Assembly: GCF_009734185.1 (NCBI RefSeq)
Contig: NZ_CP046393.1
Location: forward strand, 1,480,501-1,544,500
Direction of reading: 5' to 3'
Length of the DNA: 64,000 bases
From: Commensalibacter melissae
GTDB lineage: Bacteria; Pseudomonadota; Alphaproteobacteria; Acetobacterales; Acetobacteraceae
The notes under the pieces are model-generated. The model was not told the DNA's origin, ran no database searches, and saw nothing but the letters and a program-made list of their open reading frames with translations. Below, in pieces: positions 48,127 through 61,560 of the stretch (its first letter is position 1; the number at the start of each line of letters is the position of its first letter). A program made the translations under genes and the position numbers.

Positions 48127-48737
48127 ACTAGGCGCTCCTTTAACCCATCAACTGCTGCGCGCGTAATAGCCAAAATGTCATGATTTAAAATGTCATAAAC
48201 ATTTGCACCAATTGTTGGAAGAATATCTACTGAAGCGATATTTCTTACTGCACGTCCAAAATTCTCATCAATATTTGCATCAATAATTAAAGTTGAATTC
48301 CAGCCCAACACTTTTAATTTTGCAGCTAATTCAGATGTTTTTGCAGTATTATTGGCTTCGTCAATAACGACCAACTTACCTTCTGCCAATTTCTGTGATA
48401 AAGCAGAAATAAGACCAAGACGCCTTACTTTCTTTGGCAAATCATACCCATGATCACGCACTACTGGACCATGAACAATGCCACCGGTACGAAACTGCGG
48501 TCCACGTAACGAACCTTGACGCGCATTACCTGTACCTTTTTGCCGATAAGGTTTTTTTGTTGTTCCAGAAACTTCACCACGCCCCTTAATCTTATGATTG
48601 CCAGAACGACGTTTGGCAAGCTGCCAATGCACAACTCTTGCCATAATATCTTGACGGGGTTCAATTCCGAAAATTTCATCTGGAAGCGTAATATTGCCAG
48701 CACTTCCATTATCGAAGGTTTTGATTTCTACATCCAT
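48123..48737 (-). CDS. rplD: 50S ribosomal protein L4
   Basis: 204 residues from ATG 48737 with AAGG nine bases upstream; a TTG three codons earlier would overlap the rplC stop. The basic loop [25 protein letters not shown] is the tunnel-lining extension. In E. coli L4 represses its own operon; whether it does so here is unknown. Confidence 0.98.
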   Translation of the reverse strand: MDVEIKTFDNGSAGNITLPDEIFGIEPRQDIMARVVHWQLAKRRSGNHKIKGRGEVSGTTKKPYRQKGTGNARQGSLRGPQFRTGGIVHGPVVRDHGYDLPKKVRRLGLISALSQKLAEGKLVVIDEANNTAKTSELAAKLKVLGWNSTLIIDANIDENFGRAVRNIASVDILPTIGANVYDILNHDILAITRAAVDGLKERLV

Positions 48738-48742
48738 AGTGT

Positions 48743-49432
48743 TCAACCTTCCTCAGCAACCGTTGCCAATGCTGCCGGAAATGGTGCATCAGCATGACGA
48801 GGCTTTTTGATCGCATCACGCAAGAGAACAAACCCGTTTTTCGCACCAGGCACTGCACCTTTAATCATGATCAAATTTTTCTCTACATCTACAGCAGCAA
48901 CCTCAAGATTCTGCGTCGTTACACGCTCACTACCTAAATGGCCTGCCATCTTCTTATTTTTAAATGTTTTACCAGGGTCTTGTCTATTCCCTGTGGAACC
49001 ATGCGAACGATGACTAATTGAAACACCATGAGTTGCTTCCAACCCCTTGAAATTCCAACGTTTCATTCCACCTGCAAATCCCTTACCTTTACTGGTCCCA
49101 GTTACGTCCACCTTTTGTCCTACAACAAAATGAGCGGCAGTCAATCTTGCCCCCGCCTCAACAACAGCGTCTTCCGTAACACGAAATTCTACAAGTTTCT
49201 GTTTTGGTTCAACTTTTACCCGTGCAAAATGACCACGATTAGGCTTGCTAACATTTTTTACCTTAGCTTTACCATACCCCAATTGAAGGGCTGTGTATCC
49301 ATCACGTTCATTTGTACGAGCATCAACTACTTGTACTTCATCCAAGTACAATACAGTGACTGGCACATGAGTGCCGTCCTCTTTAAATAGCCGGGTCATT
49401 CCCAACTTTTTTGCGATCAATCCTGTACGCAT
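48743..49432 (-). CDS. rplC: 50S ribosomal protein L3
   Basis: 229 residues from ATG 49432 ([16 protein letters not shown]), the family start, with AAGG upstream; the frame is open further but runs into rps[20 protein letters not shown] and [25 protein letters not shown] mark the core loop near the peptidyl-transferase centre. Confidence 0.98.
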   Translation of the reverse strand: MRTGLIAKKLGMTRLFKEDGTHVPVTVLYLDEVQVVDARTNERDGYTALQLGYGKAKVKNVSKPNRGHFARVKVEPKQKLVEFRVTEDAVVEAGARLTAAHFVVGQKVDVTGTSKGKGFAGGMKRWNFKGLEATHGVSISHRSHGSTGNRQDPGKTFKNKKMAGHLGSERVTTQNLEVAAVDVEKNLIMIKGAVPGAKNGFVLLRDAIKKPRHADAPFPAALATVAEEG

Positions 49433-49442
49433 CGTCTGGACC

Positions 49443-49751
49443 TTATAGCTTAATCTCGACATCAACGCCAGCGGCGAGGTCAAGTTTCATGAGAGCGTCC
49501 ACGGTCTGCGGGTTGGGCTCAACAATATCTAACAAACGCCGGTGCGTTCTGATTTCGAACTGCTCACGACTCTTCTTATCAATATGGGGTGAGCGGTTAA
49601 CTGTAAACCGCTCAATGTGCGTTGGCAACGGGATTGGTCCCCTTACCTGTGCCCCCGTACGCTTCGCTGTATTTACGATTTCACGAGTGCTATTATCCAA
49701 CACACGATAATCGTAAGCTTTAAGGCGAATACGGATGTTTTGGCTTTCCAT
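49443..49751 (-). CDS. rpsJ: 30S ribosomal protein S10
   Basis: 102 residues; [21 protein letters not shown] and [20 protein letters not shown] are invariant. S10 is also NusE, partner of NusB in antitermination. First gene of the S10 block, 96 bases after tuf, with a terminator-like hairpin in between. Confidence 0.99.
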   Translation of the reverse strand: MESQNIRIRLKAYDYRVLDNSTREIVNTAKRTGAQVRGPIPLPTHIERFTVNRSPHIDKKSREQFEIRTHRRLLDIVEPNPQTVDALMKLDLAAGVDVEIKL

Positions 49752-49787
49752 TTATTTCTGCCTACAAAAACGAATCCTTTTCGGATC

Positions 49788-49829
49788 CAAGAACAACAAG
49801 ATTCCCAGCTGCAAAAACAGCTGGGAATC
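49788..49829 (-). terminator. Terminator between tuf and rpsJ
   Basis: Perfect 12-bp GC-containing stem GATTCCCAGCTG (49800-49811) / CAGCTGGGAATC (49818-49829) with a 6-base loop, 19 bases after the tuf stop. The minus-strand tail (TTGTTGTTCTT) is T-rich rather than a pure T run. Confidence 0.75.
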
Positions 49830-49847
49830 CAAACTAATTAGCCGAGA

Positions 49848-51038
49848 CTATTCGGTAATTTTGGAAACTACACCAGCCCCAACAGTACGTCCACCTTCGC
49901 GAATAGCGAATCGCAGACCTTCATCCATGGCAATAGGAGCAATCAATTCAACATCCATTGCCGCATTATCACCAGGCATCACCATTTCCACACCTTCTGG
50001 AAGATGTACAACACCAGTTACATCAGTTGTACGGAAATAGAATTGTGGACGGTAATTGGTGAAGAATGGAGTATGACGCCCACCTTCTTCTTTTGTAAGA
50101 ATATAAGCTTCCGCCTTAAATTTGTTATGTGGCTTAATGGTTCCTGGTTTAGCCAGAACTTGACCACGTTCAACATCTTCACGTTTTGTTCCACGAAGAA
50201 GCGCACCGATATTGTCACCCGCTTCACCACGGTCAAGTAACTTGCGGAACATTTCAACACCGGTAACTGTTGTTTTGGTTGTTGGATGAATACCAACAAT
50301 TTCAACTTCTTCACCAACAGTGATTTCACCACGCTCCACACGTCCGGTGACAACCGTACCACGTCCAGAAATAGAGAAAACATCCTCAATTGGCATCAAG
50401 AATGGACGATCAATTGGACGTTCTGGCTGCGGGATATATTCATCAACAGCATTCATCAGGTCAAGAATACGGTTTTTACCCAATTCTGGATCACCATCTT
50501 CAAGAGCAACCAAAGCTGATCCTTTAATAATAGGAATATCATCTCCAGGAAATTCATACGAAGAAAGTAATTCGCGAATTTCCATTTCAACAAGCTCAAG
50601 AAGTTCAGGGTCATCAACTTGATCACATTTATTCATGAATACGACCAATGCTGGAACACCAACCTGACGAGCCAAAAGAATGTGTTCACGAGTCTGTGGC
50701 ATAGGACCATCAGCAGCTGAAACAACCAGGATAGCACCATCCATCTGTGCCGCACCTGTGATCATATTTTTAACATAGTCAGCGTGACCAGGACAGTCAA
50801 CATGAGCATAGTGACGTTTATCTGTTTCATACTCAACATGCGCCGTTGAAATAGTAATACCACGGGCACGTTCTTCAGGCGCCTTATCAATCATATCATA
50901 GGCAGTAAAATCCGCACCGCCTTTTTCTGCCAAAACTTTTGTTATAGCAGCTGTTAATGTTGTTTTACCATGATCAACGTGACCAATAGTTCCAATGTTA
51001 CAGTGCGGTTTATTCCGCTCAAATTTAGCCTTTGCCAT
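49848..51038 (-). CDS. tuf: Elongation factor Tu
   Basis: 396-residue GTPase delivering aminoacyl-tRNA to the ribosome. G motifs: [29 protein letters not shown] and GSAL. Domains II and III follow, with the conserved C-terminus [21 protein letters not shown] precedes the ATG. It follows rpsG directly; fusA, normally between them, is absent here. Confidence 0.99.
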   Translation of the reverse strand: MAKAKFERNKPHCNIGTIGHVDHGKTTLTAAITKVLAEKGGADFTAYDMIDKAPEERARGITISTAHVEYETDKRHYAHVDCPGHADYVKNMITGAAQMDGAILVVSAADGPMPQTREHILLARQVGVPALVVFMNKCDQVDDPELLELVEMEIRELLSSYEFPGDDIPIIKGSALVALEDGDPELGKNRILDLMNAVDEYIPQPERPIDRPFLMPIEDVFSISGRGTVVTGRVERGEITVGEEVEIVGIHPTTKTTVTGVEMFRKLLDRGEAGDNIGALLRGTKREDVERGQVLAKPGTIKPHNKFKAEAYILTKEEGGRHTPFFTNYRPQFYFRTTDVTGVVHLPEGVEMVMPGDNAAMDVELIAPIAMDEGLRFAIREGGRTVGAGVVSKITE

Positions 51039-51080
51039 TGTCTCTCTCCGTTAACTCGGTTTTTACCAAGAAATTCGGTT

Positions 51081-51102
51081 AAAAAAATTAAGTTCAAACT
51101 TA
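51081..51102 (-). terminator. Weak hairpin with T run between rpsG and tuf
   Basis: TAAGTT/AACTTA (51089-51102) followed on the minus strand by T7 (51087-51081), immediately after rpsG. The stem is short and purely AT-paired at the base. It occupies the gap where fusA would normally lie. Weak as a terminator. Confidence 0.3.
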
Positions 51103-51105
51103 TAC

Positions 51106-51597
<492 letters not shown>

Positions 51598-51969
51598 TTA
51601 TTTTGGACGTTTAGCACCATACAAAGAACGACGTTGACGTCGCTTTGCAATTCCTTGTGTATCCAGAACACCACGTAAAATATGATAACGCACGCCTGGC
51701 AAATCCTTAACACGTCCACCACGTATTAAGACCACACTATGTTCTTGCAAGTTATGACCTTCACCAGGAATATAACTCACCACTTCATAACCGTTCGTCA
51801 GACGTACCTTTGCAACTTTACGCAATGCTGAGTTTGGCTTTTTAGGTGTTGTTGTATAAACACGAGTACATACCCCTCGTTTTTGCGGGCATCCCTGCAA
51901 AGCAGGAACCTTATTGCGCTTGGCAGCAGGTTCGCGGCCTTTAGCGATTAATTGGTTAATGGTCGGCAT
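51598..51969 (-). CDS. rpsL: 30S ribosomal protein S12
   Basis: 123-residue decoding-centre protein. [19 protein letters not shown] and [16 protein letters not shown] carry lysines at both sites where changes give streptomycin resistance, so it is the wild-type, sensitive form. First gene of the str block, after a 369-base gap from rpoC. Confidence 0.99.
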   Translation of the reverse strand: MPTINQLIAKGREPAAKRNKVPALQGCPQKRGVCTRVYTTTPKKPNSALRKVAKVRLTNGYEVVSYIPGEGHNLQEHSVVLIRGGRVKDLPGVRYHILRGVLDTQGIAKRRQRRSLYGAKRPK

Positions 51970-52338
51970 TCGCCTTTCCCGATCCTTACTATTTCTAGGT
52001 CAAGCAACGCAATATCGTTACTCGACGGTCATTACAACAATTAACATTTAATTAAATAAATGCCACTAAAGTTGGCATAAAAATAAAACCATATACCTTA
52101 TAAACGATGTTTTATCTAATGTGCCATAAATTTATTCAACAGATAACGATGCTTTTTAACAAGACCCTTGTTAAATTGCAAGCTATTTTTAAAACAGCTT
52201 AAAATTGAACTAGGTAACCTTGCAAAAAAACATTTTATTTTTGCCAAAAGACAAAAATGACCCGTATTTTAACTTATTAAATGGGTAATAATACCCATTT
52301 AATAAAACTGAAAACGAATAAAGTTATATACCTATACC
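51970..52338. promoter_or_regulatory. Intergenic region between rpoC and rpsL, candidate str-operon promoter
   Basis: No gene. On the minus strand TTGAAT (52139-52134) and GATAAA (52116-52111) are 17 bases apart and form a modest promoter match reading towards rpsL. A palindrome TTAACAAG-ACC-CTTGTTAA lies at 52156-52174. The rpoC hairpin is at 52274-52305. Confidence 0.4.
52274..52305 (-). terminator. Hairpin downstream of rpoC
   Basis: Perfect 14-bp stem TTATTAAATGGGTA (52274-52287) / TACCCATTTAATAA (52292-52305), 4-base loop, 34 bases past the rpoC stop. The minus-strand tail is GTTAAAAT, so the T run is poor. Confidence 0.6.
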
Positions 52339-55300
52339 TTATTCAGTGACCTGAGTCACGTCCTTTATTTCATTATTTTCTGATGTAACAGAAGAAAGTT
52401 CAATTTCCGCTTCACCATTCATCTTATTTGCATCCAGAATTCGTTGTCTATCTCTTGAATAGGCCATGGCACGGAATCTGTTCATAACACTACCCGTTCC
52501 TGCAGGAACAAGACGTCCGACGATTACATTCTCCTTTAATCCCATCAAGGTATCAACCTTCCCCGCAGATGCGGCCTCTGTCAATACACGAGTTGTTTCC
52601 TGGAAGGAAGCCGCTGAAATAAAGGATTTGGTTTGTAACGCAGCTTTGGTGATACCCTGTAAAACTGGTGAACCAGTTGCCGGACGCTCGTTGGCGTTCA
52701 TCCGTTTGATATTTTCTTGTTCAAATTCCAAGCGATCTACAGTTTCACCAATTAAATAAGTCGTATCACCTGGATCCGTCACCTCAATCTTCTGCAGCAT
52801 TTGACGAACGATCACTTCAATATGTTTATCATTGATCTTCACACCCTGAAGACGATAAACACTCTGAATTTCATCAATCAGATAATCCGACAAGGCTTCA
52901 ATTCCAAGAACCTTTAAAATATCATGAGGAACACGTGGTCCATCAACAAGAGGATCGCCCTTACGGACAAAATCACCTTCCTGTACAGAAATATGTTTTC
53001 CTTTAGGAATCAAATATTCTGTTTCTTCACCAGCATCCTCATTACGTACAACGATCCGACGTTTTGCCTTATAGTCTTTTCCGAATTCAACCACACCATC
53101 ATTTTCGGCAATAATCGCATGATCTTTCGGACGACGTGCCTCGAAAAGTTCAGCCACCCGTGGAAGACCCCCGGTAATATCACGCGTCTTGGAACCTTCT
53201 CTTGGAATACGAGCCAAGACATCACCGGCATTAACCTGCGCCCCATTTTCCACAGAAAGCAGGGAATCTGGAGACAAGAAGTAACGTGCGTCGTTACCGT
53301 TCCCCAACTTCATGACTTCCCCATTTGAATCCTTTAACTGCAAGCGTGGTCTCAAATCACGAGATTTACTTGTTTGCTTATAGTCAACAACAACTTTTGA
53401 AGAAAGACCCGTGACTTCATCCATCCGTTCAACCAGTGTAATACCTTCAATCAGATCCTGATACTCAATTGTACCTGATTTTTCAGTAATAATAGGTAAA
53501 GTATATGGATCCCATTCTGCCATTTTCTGATGGCGCTTGACATTCGATCCATTTTTAACAAGCAAACGTGCACCATAGGGAATACGGTAATGAGCGCGTT
53601 CAATTCCATTATCATCCAACAAGATAATTTCACAGTTTCTGGACATGACAATGTCAAATCCCTGACTGTTTTGAACAACATTCAGATTTATAATCTTGAC
53701 CTTGCCATCGCGGGAGGATTCAACCATAGATTGTTCTGCACCTTTTTGTGCTGCACCACCAATATGAAATGTACGCATTGTCAACTGAGTCCCAGGCTCA
53801 CCAATTGATTGAGCAGCAATAACACCGACAGCCTCTCCTATATTAACAGGAGTTCCGCGAGCAAGATCACGACCATAACAATGAGCGCATACGCCAACCT
53901 GACTGTCACAGGTTAAAACAGAACGAATCATCACACTTTCAACATTGGCCTTTTCGATTGCCTCAACCTCGGCCTCCTCCAAAAGCGTGTTACGAGGATA
54001 AAGAATTTTACCAGTTGCTGGATCCGTTACATCTGCTGCCAATGTACGTCCAAGAATACGTTCTGCTAGTGAAGAAATAACCTCACCACCATCCATTACC
54101 GCACGAACAACCAATCCGCGTTCTGTTCCACAATCTGGCTCAACAATAATGCAATCCTGAGCAACGTCAACCAGACGACGAGTAAGATATCCAGAGTTTG
54201 CGGTTTTCAGGGCCGTATCAGCCAATCCTTTACGTGCACCATGAGTCGACGTAAAATAATCAAGAACAGAAAGACCTTCCTTGAAATTGGCAATAATAGG
54301 TTGTTCAATAATTTCACCTGACGGTTTCGCCATCAGACCACGCATACCGGCCAACTGCTTCATCTGGGCTGGGGACCCACGAGCTCCAGAATGACTCATC
54401 ATCCAGACAGAATTGATGGGTTGGCCAGGCTCTACATGTGAAATCTTTTTCATCATCGCTGCCTGAACCTCATCCGTACAACGTGACCAGGCATCAACAA
54501 CCTTGTTATAACGCTCTCCTGCTGTAATCAAACCGTCCTGATATTGCTGTTCAAACTCCTTAACCTCTTCGGTTGTCTTGGCGACCAGTTCCTTTTTCGC
54601 ATCAGGAATGATCATATCATCCTTACCAAATGAAATACCAGCTTTAGCAGCGTAAGAGAATCCTAGTCCCATCATACGATCCGCAAAAATCACACATTCC
54701 TTCTGACCACAATGACGATAGACAATATCGATAATATCTGAAATTGTCTTTTTCGTTAATTGTTGATTGATCAATGAAAAATTGATTGCTGGATGTTTTG
54801 GAAGAATCTGTGAAATCAACATTCTACCTGCGGTTGTCACTACCTTTTGATAAACTAGCTCACCATCCGCATTCTTTGTTTGAAAACGACAACGAATTTT
54901 ATCGTGAAGCTTCAAGGTTCTGGATGACAATGCATGTTCAATCTCACCAATATTCGCAAAAAGAGGTGCACCCTTTTTAATAAGATGACCTTCAGAATCA
55001 TATTCGGATTGATCTGGAGTTAATTTAAATTCAGGAATTTCCAGACTCAGATAATACAGCCCCAATACAATATCCTGAGATGGAACAATAATAGGCTTAC
55101 CACTAGCAGGACTAAGAATATTATTTGTGGACATCATCAAAACACGTGCCTCGAGCTGCGCTTCCAAACTCAATGGCACATGAACCGCCATCTGATCACC
55201 GTCAAAATCTGCATTGAAGGCAGTACATACCAATGGATGCAACTGAATCGCTTTACCCTCAATCAAAACAGGTTCGAAAGCTTGAATACCCAAGCGGTGT

Positions 55301-56589
55301 AAAGTTGGTGCACGGTTAAGCATGACAGGATGTTCACGAATAACCTCTTCAATAATATCCCAAACTTCTGGGCGTTCTTTCTCAACCATACGCTTAGCTG
55401 CCTTAATGGTCGTCGCATGCCCATATTTTTCAAGCTTGGAATATATAAATGGCTTGAACAATTCCAATGCCATTTTTTTAGGCAAACCGCATTGATGCAA
55501 TTTCAGTTCAGGACCAACCACAATCACTGAACGTCCAGAATAATCCACACGTTTACCAAGCAAGTTTTGACGGAAACGTCCCTGTTTTCCTTTAAGCATA
55601 TCCGCCAAGGATTTTAATGGTCGTTTATTCGCCCCTGTAATTGCCCGTCCTCTACGTCCATTATCAAACAACGCATCAACAGATTCCTGCAACATACGTT
55701 TTTCGTTACGAATGATAATATCCGGTGCACGCAATTCCATTAACCGTTTCAACCGGTTATTACGGTTGATGACACGACGGTACAAATCATTGAGATCTGA
55801 TGTAGCAAAACGGCCCCCGTCCAATGGGACAAGCGGTCTTAATTCAGGTGGAATGACTGGTACAACACTCATGATCATCCATTCAGGACGACAACCACTT
55901 TCTGCAAAAGCTTCCACTAGTTTTAAACGTTTTACAAGCTTCTTACGTTTGACTTCAGAGGTCGTTTCTTTTAATTCGGCGCGTAATTCTACCTTTTCAA
56001 CATCACAATCGATATTGACCAGAATTTTCTTAATCGCTTCCGCACCAATCCCTATTTCAATACCCTCATGCCCATATTCTTCCATAGCATCAAGATATTG
56101 ATCCTCAGTCAGCAGGCTATATTGTTTTAATGGCGATGTCCCGGGTTCTAAAACAACATAATTTTCAAAATACAAAACCCTCTCGAGATCTTTCAAAGTC
56201 ATATCGATCATTAATCCGATACGACTTGGAAGAGATTTCAAAAACCAAATATGTGCAACCGGGCTTGCAAGCTCAATATGCCCCATACGTTCACGACGCA
56301 CTTTGGCAAGCGTAACTTCAACACCGCATTTTTCACATACTATGCCACGGAATTTCATCCGTTTATATTTACCACAAAGACATTCATAATCCTTGATCGG
56401 ACCGAAAATGCGCGCACAAAACAATCCATCCCGTTCTGGTTTAAAAGTACGATAATTAATTGTCTCTGGCTTTTTCACTTCACCATAAGACCAAGACCGT
56501 ATCTGTTCAGACGAGGCCAATTGAATTTTAATCTGATCAAACGTCATTGCTTGGCCAGTCTGACCAAGAATTTTCATAAGTTCATTCAT
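52339..56589 (-). CDS. rpoC: RNA polymerase beta' subunit
   Basis: 1416 residues from ATG 56589 ([22 protein letters not shown]), with AAAAGG ten bases upstream; the frame is open 17 codons further but without homology. Zinc site [20 protein letters not shown], catalytic [12 protein letters not shown] (three Mg-binding aspartates), bridge helix and trigger loop regions are all present. It forms the active site with rpoB and lies 82 bases after it. Confidence 0.99.
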   Translation of the reverse strand: MNELMKILGQTGQAMTFDQIKIQLASSEQIRSWSYGEVKKPETINYRTFKPERDGLFCARIFGPIKDYECLCGKYKRMKFRGIVCEKCGVEVTLAKVRRERMGHIELASPVAHIWFLKSLPSRIGLMIDMTLKDLERVLYFENYVVLEPGTSPLKQYSLLTEDQYLDAMEEYGHEGIEIGIGAEAIKKILVNIDCDVEKVELRAELKETTSEVKRKKLVKRLKLVEAFAESGCRPEWMIMSVVPVIPPELRPLVPLDGGRFATSDLNDLYRRVINRNNRLKRLMELRAPDIIIRNEKRMLQESVDALFDNGRRGRAITGANKRPLKSLADMLKGKQGRFRQNLLGKRVDYSGRSVIVVGPELKLHQCGLPKKMALELFKPFIYSKLEKYGHATTIKAAKRMVEKERPEVWDIIEEVIREHPVMLNRAPTLHRLGIQAFEPVLIEGKAIQLHPLVCTAFNADFDGDQMAVHVPLSLEAQLEARVLMMSTNNILSPASGKPIIVPSQDIVLGLYYLSLEIPEFKLTPDQSEYDSEGHLIKKGAPLFANIGEIEHALSSRTLKLHDKIRCRFQTKNADGELVYQKVVTTAGRMLISQILPKHPAINFSLINQQLTKKTISDIIDIVYRHCGQKECVIFADRMMGLGFSYAAKAGISFGKDDMIIPDAKKELVAKTTEEVKEFEQQYQDGLITAGERYNKVVDAWSRCTDEVQAAMMKKISHVEPGQPINSVWMMSHSGARGSPAQMKQLAGMRGLMAKPSGEIIEQPIIANFKEGLSVLDYFTSTHGARKGLADTALKTANSGYLTRRLVDVAQDCIIVEPDCGTERGLVVRAVMDGGEVISSLAERILGRTLAADVTDPATGKILYPRNTLLEEAEVEAIEKANVESVMIRSVLTCDSQVGVCAHCYGRDLARGTPVNIGEAVGVIAAQSIGEPGTQLTMRTFHIGGAAQKGAEQSMVESSRDGKVKIINLNVVQNSQGFDIVMSRNCEIILLDDNGIERAHYRIPYGARLLVKNGSNVKRHQKMAEWDPYTLPIITEKSGTIEYQDLIEGITLVERMDEVTGLSSKVVVDYKQTSKSRDLRPRLQLKDSNGEVMKLGNGNDARYFLSPDSLLSVENGAQVNAGDVLARIPREGSKTRDITGGLPRVAELFEARRPKDHAIIAENDGVVEFGKDYKAKRRIVVRNEDAGEETEYLIPKGKHISVQEGDFVRKGDPLVDGPRVPHDILKVLGIEALSDYLIDEIQSVYRLQGVKINDKHIEVIVRQMLQKIEVTDPGDTTYLIGETVDRLEFEQENIKRMNANERPATGSPVLQGITKAALQTKSFISAASFQETTRVLTEAASAGKVDTLMGLKENVIVGRLVPAGTGSVMNRFRAMAYSRDRQRILDANKMNGEAEIELSSVTSENNEIKDVTQVTE

Positions 56590-56671
56590 TCGCCAAAAAC
56601 CTTTTGGGGGGTTGAGATATACATAAACTGAATACCTCATTGATAATATTTAAAAAACCTAACAATCTACT

Positions 56672-59600
56672 TTATTCAGCACTTTGTTCAAGTTCAACAT
56701 TTAAGCCAAGGGATTTTAATTCCTTCACTAGCACATTAAAGCTTTCAGGTATACCAGCCTCAAAATCGTCCTGATCTTTAACGATCGCTTCATAAACCTT
56801 AGTACGGCCTGAAACGTCATCTGATTTAACAGTAAGCATTTCCTGCAAGGTATAGGCAGCCCCATAAGCCTCCAAGGCCCATACTTCCATTTCCCCGAAA
56901 CGCTGGCCACCAAATTGGGCTTTACCACCCAATGGTTGTTGCGTCACCAATGAGTAAGGACCAATAGAACGCGCATGGATTTTGTCATCAACCAGGTGAT
57001 GCAACTTAAGCATGTAAATATAACCAACCGTCACTTGGCGCTCAAAAGGATCTCCCGTACGTCCATCAATCAATGTACTTTGCGCCGAAGGATTAAGCCC
57101 CGCCTCTTTCAACATGTTTTCGATATCAGGAATGCTTGCTCCATCAAACACCGGAGTCATAATCGAGACACCCTTACGAAGATCATTACAGAAATTAAGC
57201 AATTCAGCCTCTGAAAGATTGGCTATTTTTTCCTTAAACGTTTTTTCGCCATAAATCAATCTAAGGCGATCCAAAAGTTCCTGTTTCTTTTCACCAGTCT
57301 TCATATACTGATCAACAACTTGGCTGACTTGCCTACCCAGATTTGCACAGGCCCATCCCAAGTGGGTTTCAAGGATCTGACCGACATTCATACGGGAAGG
57401 CACACCCAACGGATTCAACACGATATCAACAGAGGTTCCATCCTCAAGAAATGGCATGTCCTCAACTGGCACAACACGGGAAACAACACCCTTATTTCCG
57501 TGACGACCGGCCATTTTATCCCCAGGCTGTAATTTTCTTTTAACAGCAATGAAAACCTTAACCATTTTCATAACACCAGGAGGAAGCTCGTCACCACGCT
57601 GGATCTTATCAACCTTGTTGTTGAAACGCGCCTGAATATTGGAAACCTCACGATCAAAGTCACGTTTAATCTGTTCAATATTAGCCATTACATCATCATC
57701 GGCAACAATGATATGACGCCATGTTCCACGGGGATGTTCGGCCAACACATCTTCCGTTAAATCCGTTCCTGATCTAATTCCCTTGAATCCTGCCCCAGCT
57801 TTCTGATTGAGAAGATTCTCTTTCAACCTGTTATAAAACGCACGTTCTTGAATGGCCAACTCATCATCACGATCCTTGCTTAACCGTTCAATTTCAGCAC
57901 GTTCAATTGCCATTGCACGCTCATCTTTATCAATACCACGACGAGAGAAAACACGAACATCGACAACAGTCCCACTTGTTCCAGGCGGTAATTTCAATGA
58001 TGTATCACGAACATCAGAAGCCTTTTCACCAAAAATAGAACGTAAAAGCTTTTCTTCAGGCGTCATCGGGCTTTCACCCTTGGGGGTGATTTTACCCACC
58101 AAGATATCACCAGGATTTACTTCAGCACCAATATATACGATACCAGCTTCATCCAGATTACGCAGCGCTTCCTCCCCGACATTGGGGATATCCCGAGTTA
58201 TTTCCTCTTGGCCCAATTTTGTGTCGCGTGCCATCACCTCAAATTCTTCAATATGAATAGAAGTAAACACATCATCCCGCGCAATACGTTCTGAAATCAG
58301 TATTGAATCTTCGAAATTGTAACCGTTCCACGGCATGAAGGCAACAAGAACGTTACGGCCAAGTGCCAATTCACCAAGCTCTGTTGAAGGGCCATCAGCG
58401 ATAATATCGCCAGCCTTAATATAATCGCCAACATAAACCAATGGACGCTGATTGATACAAGTTGACTGATTAGAACGCGTGTATTTCCGTAAACGGTAAA
58501 TATCAACACCTTGCGTTGCACCATTTTCATCCGTTGCACGGACAACAATACGAGCTCCATCAATCTGATCAACAATACCACCGCGACGAGCCACAATCGT
58601 TGCTCCTGAATCTCTTGCAACTGCGACTTCCATTCCTGTTCCAACTAATGGCGCATCTGACCGAATTAATGGAACAGCTTGACGCTGCATGTTTGATCCC
58701 ATCAAGGCACGGTTTGCATCATCGTTTTCAAGGAACGGAATCAAGGCAGCAGCAACAGAAACCAATTGCTTTGGCGAAACATCACAAGCAGTAACCTCTT
58801 CTGGTTTTACCAGTTGAAAATCGCCATTTTGTCTTACAGAAATAAGATCTCCTGTCAAATGTCCATGACTATCCTGTTTGGCATCTGCCTGTGCGACGAT
58901 AAGCTTTTCCTCTTCCATGGCGGTAAGATATTTCCACCCATCTTGCAATTGACCATCCTTGACCAAACGATAAGGTGTTTCAATAAACCCGTATTTGTTT
59001 ACTTTTGCATACGTTGCTAAAGAATTGATCAAACCAATATTTGGACCTTCGGGCGTTTCAATCGGACAAATACGTCCATAATGTGTCGGATGAACGTCCC
59101 GAACTTCAAATCCGGCACGTTCACGGGTCAGCCCGCCCGGTCCCAAAGCGGATAAACGACGTTTATGTGTAACTTCTGACAATGGGTTCGTTTGATCCAT
59201 AAATTGCGATAACTGTGATGAACCAAAAAATTCACGAACGGCGGCAACAGCTGGTTTTGCATTAATAAGGTCATGCGGCATGACTGTATCAATATCAACA
59301 GAACTCATTCTTTCACGAATGGCACGTTCCATTCTTAACAAACCAAGACGATATTGATTTTCCATCAATTCACCCACAGAACGTACACGACGATTTCCAA
59401 GATTATCGATATCATCGACACTTCCTTGTCCATCTTTTAATTCGCACATGATTTTAATCGTCCGCAAAATATCAATTTTACGAAGTGTACGAATAGTGTC
59501 ATCCCCTTCCACACCAAGACGCATATTCATTTTTACACGTCCAACAGCAGAAAGATCATAACGATCAGCATCAAAGAATAACCCGTGGAACAACGCCTCT

Positions 59601-60844
59601 GCCGTTTCAGCCGTTGGAGGTTCACCAGGGCGCATGACACGATAAATATCAACCAGCGCATCATCTCTGGACGTATTTTTATCAACAATCAATGTATTTC
59701 TGATCCAGGGACCGACATTATTGTCAATCGCCAGCGTTGGTATTTCTTTTAAACCAAGCTCTTCCAGCGCATCCAGTATAGCTTCGGTAATCTCTACACC
59801 AGCCTCGGCATAAATTTCACCGGTTTCTTCATTGACCAGATCATGAGCAAAATAACGTCCAAGCAAATCTTCCCGTTTAACAAGCACGTTTTTCGTTTTT
59901 TCAGCAATCTTGCGAATAAGCCTTGCAGTCAACTTGACATTTGCTTCAGCTACAATCTCACCAGTATCCGCATCAACCAAAGGAGACAGTAATTTTAAAT
60001 TGCGAAAAGCATCTTGCTCAAAGGTGCGAGACCAACCATCAGCAACTTTTTTGAAAACTACTGTATTATAAAAATATGAAAGAATTTCATCATCATCCAT
60101 TCCATGAACAAGAATGGAATCCACATCCCCACCCTCTTTAATTTTCGCCTCTCGCAAAGCGATCGAATTTTCACCCTCAAGAGCATACAAAAAGGTTGTG
60201 ACAGGAATTTTTCTCTTTCGATCTATTCGGACGTAAATTAAATCTTTACTATCAAATTCAAAATCTAGCCATGAACCACGATAGGGAATTATTCTTGCCG
60301 TAAACAAAAATTTGCCTGATGAATGGGTTTTCCCGCCATCATGATCAAAAAACACCCCTGGACTGCGATGCATTTGAGATACGATAACACGTTCAGTACC
60401 GTTAATAATAAAGGTGCCATTTTCTGTCATCAAAGGCATATCACCCATATAGACAGGTTGTTCCTTAATATCACGAATAGAACGAGACCCCGTATCTTCG
60501 TCAATATCCCAAACGATCAAACGAAGAACAACCTTTAATGGTGCCGCATAAGTCAATCCCCGCTGAAGACATTCCTCAACATCATATTTAGGTTCTTCAA
60601 ATTCATAATTTACAAATTCAAGACGACCATTACCTGCAAAATCGCTGATTGGAAAAATAGATCGAAAAACCTCTTCCAAACCAGTTAATGAACGGTTTTC
60701 CGGCTTTACATCTCGCTGTAAAAAAGCCTCATAACTTGCCCGTTGCACATCAATTAAATTTGGCATCGGAGCAATTTCAGGAATCCGCCCAAAATTTTTA
60801 CGAATGCGCTTGCGCCCAGTGAACGATTTGCTTACCGCGTTCAT
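56672..60844 (-). CDS. rpoB: RNA polymerase beta subunit
   Basis: 1390 residues. The rifampicin region reads [30 protein letters not shown]. Residues matching E. coli D516, H526 and S531 are wild type, so sensitivity is expected; Thr at the position of E. coli N518 is a natural variant. [12 protein letters not shown] and the C-terminal [20 protein letters not shown] are conserved. AGGG lies upstream of the ATG. Confidence 0.99.
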   Translation of the reverse strand: MNAVSKSFTGRKRIRKNFGRIPEIAPMPNLIDVQRASYEAFLQRDVKPENRSLTGLEEVFRSIFPISDFAGNGRLEFVNYEFEEPKYDVEECLQRGLTYAAPLKVVLRLIVWDIDEDTGSRSIRDIKEQPVYMGDMPLMTENGTFIINGTERVIVSQMHRSPGVFFDHDGGKTHSSGKFLFTARIIPYRGSWLDFEFDSKDLIYVRIDRKRKIPVTTFLYALEGENSIALREAKIKEGGDVDSILVHGMDDDEILSYFYNTVVFKKVADGWSRTFEQDAFRNLKLLSPLVDADTGEIVAEANVKLTARLIRKIAEKTKNVLVKREDLLGRYFAHDLVNEETGEIYAEAGVEITEAILDALEELGLKEIPTLAIDNNVGPWIRNTLIVDKNTSRDDALVDIYRVMRPGEPPTAETAEALFHGLFFDADRYDLSAVGRVKMNMRLGVEGDDTIRTLRKIDILRTIKIMCELKDGQGSVDDIDNLGNRRVRSVGELMENQYRLGLLRMERAIRERMSSVDIDTVMPHDLINAKPAVAAVREFFGSSQLSQFMDQTNPLSEVTHKRRLSALGPGGLTRERAGFEVRDVHPTHYGRICPIETPEGPNIGLINSLATYAKVNKYGFIETPYRLVKDGQLQDGWKYLTAMEEEKLIVAQADAKQDSHGHLTGDLISVRQNGDFQLVKPEEVTACDVSPKQLVSVAAALIPFLENDDANRALMGSNMQRQAVPLIRSDAPLVGTGMEVAVARDSGATIVARRGGIVDQIDGARIVVRATDENGATQGVDIYRLRKYTRSNQSTCINQRPLVYVGDYIKAGDIIADGPSTELGELALGRNVLVAFMPWNGYNFEDSILISERIARDDVFTSIHIEEFEVMARDTKLGQEEITRDIPNVGEEALRNLDEAGIVYIGAEVNPGDILVGKITPKGESPMTPEEKLLRSIFGEKASDVRDTSLKLPPGTSGTVVDVRVFSRRGIDKDERAMAIERAEIERLSKDRDDELAIQERAFYNRLKENLLNQKAGAGFKGIRSGTDLTEDVLAEHPRGTWRHIIVADDDVMANIEQIKRDFDREVSNIQARFNNKVDKIQRGDELPPGVMKMVKVFIAVKRKLQPGDKMAGRHGNKGVVSRVVPVEDMPFLEDGTSVDIVLNPLGVPSRMNVGQILETHLGWACANLGRQVSQVVDQYMKTGEKKQELLDRLRLIYGEKTFKEKIANLSEAELLNFCNDLRKGVSIMTPVFDGASIPDIENMLKEAGLNPSAQSTLIDGRTGDPFERQVTVGYIYMLKLHHLVDDKIHARSIGPYSLVTQQPLGGKAQFGGQRFGEMEVWALEAYGAAYTLQEMLTVKSDDVSGRTKVYEAIVKDQDDFEAGIPESFNVLVKELKSLGLNVELEQSAE

Positions 60845-61011
60845 CGTGTATTGTGCCCTATCGCCTGCTTCCGGATAAATTTGTCACACAAACCATCTGG
60901 ATAATTATAAACTCATGATCCCAATAAGGGATCACACTCTCACTAATCCCTAATATATAAAGGGAATACTATTTTACAATCGTTAAATATTTTTCCTTTT
61001 AACGACCAAGC

Positions 61012-61042
61012 AGGCGGAAACCCCTACTCACGAGTTCCGCCT
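61012..61042 (-). other. GC-rich hairpin between rplL and rpoB
   Basis: AGGCGGAA (61012-61019) pairs with TTCCGCCT (61035-61042), an unusually GC-rich stem in this AT-rich 256-base gap. No T run follows on the minus strand. An attenuator or RNA-processing site between rplL and rpoB, as in E. coli, is possible. Confidence 0.5.
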
Positions 61043-61100
61043 TACCTTATTTTAAAGTCTAACAGCAGAAAGAAAATTTTCTACCGTTTGCTTCATAGCC

Positions 61101-61475
61101 TTATTTAATTTCGACTGAAGCGCCTTGTTCTTCAAGGGTCTTTTTAATTTTTTCAGCTTCATCCTTACTTACGCCTTCTTTAAGCGTTTTAGGAGCCCCC
61201 TCAACCAAATCTTTAGCTTCTTTCAAACCAAGACCTGTGATGGTGCGCACTTCTTTAATAACATTGATCTTCTTATCACCAGATTTAGTAAGAATTACAT
61301 CGAATTCAGTTTTTTCTTCAGCTGGAGCAGCACCACCAGCAGCTGGAGCAGCAGCAACAGCAACAGGAGCAGCAGCAGAAACACCCCATTTTTCTTCCAA
61401 CATTTTAGAAAGCTCAGCAGCTTCTAATACGGTTAAAGCAGATAATTCATCAACAAGTTTAGCTAGATCAGCCAT
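61101..61475 (-). CDS. rplL: 50S ribosomal protein L7/L12
   Basis: 124-residue stalk protein. An N-terminal dimer domain is followed by an Ala-rich hinge (about 35-55, [17 protein letters not shown]), then the C-terminal domain [20 protein letters not shown] that recruits translation GTPases. Confidence 0.99.
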   Translation of the reverse strand: MADLAKLVDELSALTVLEAAELSKMLEEKWGVSAAAPVAVAAAPAAGGAAPAEEKTEFDVILTKSGDKKINVIKEVRTITGLGLKEAKDLVEGAPKTLKEGVSKDEAEKIKKTLEEQGASVEIK

Positions 61476-61560
61476 TTACATTCTTCCTATTCATATACTA
61501 ATAAGTGATTTGAGATAAGTCCACTGATTATTCAGTAACTTTTTAAAGACTTAAATTTTA

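Noticed and set aside
50018-50389. Minus-strand 123-codon frame within tuf
   Set aside because: Frame-shifted reading of tuf with no start context; tuf itself is complete.
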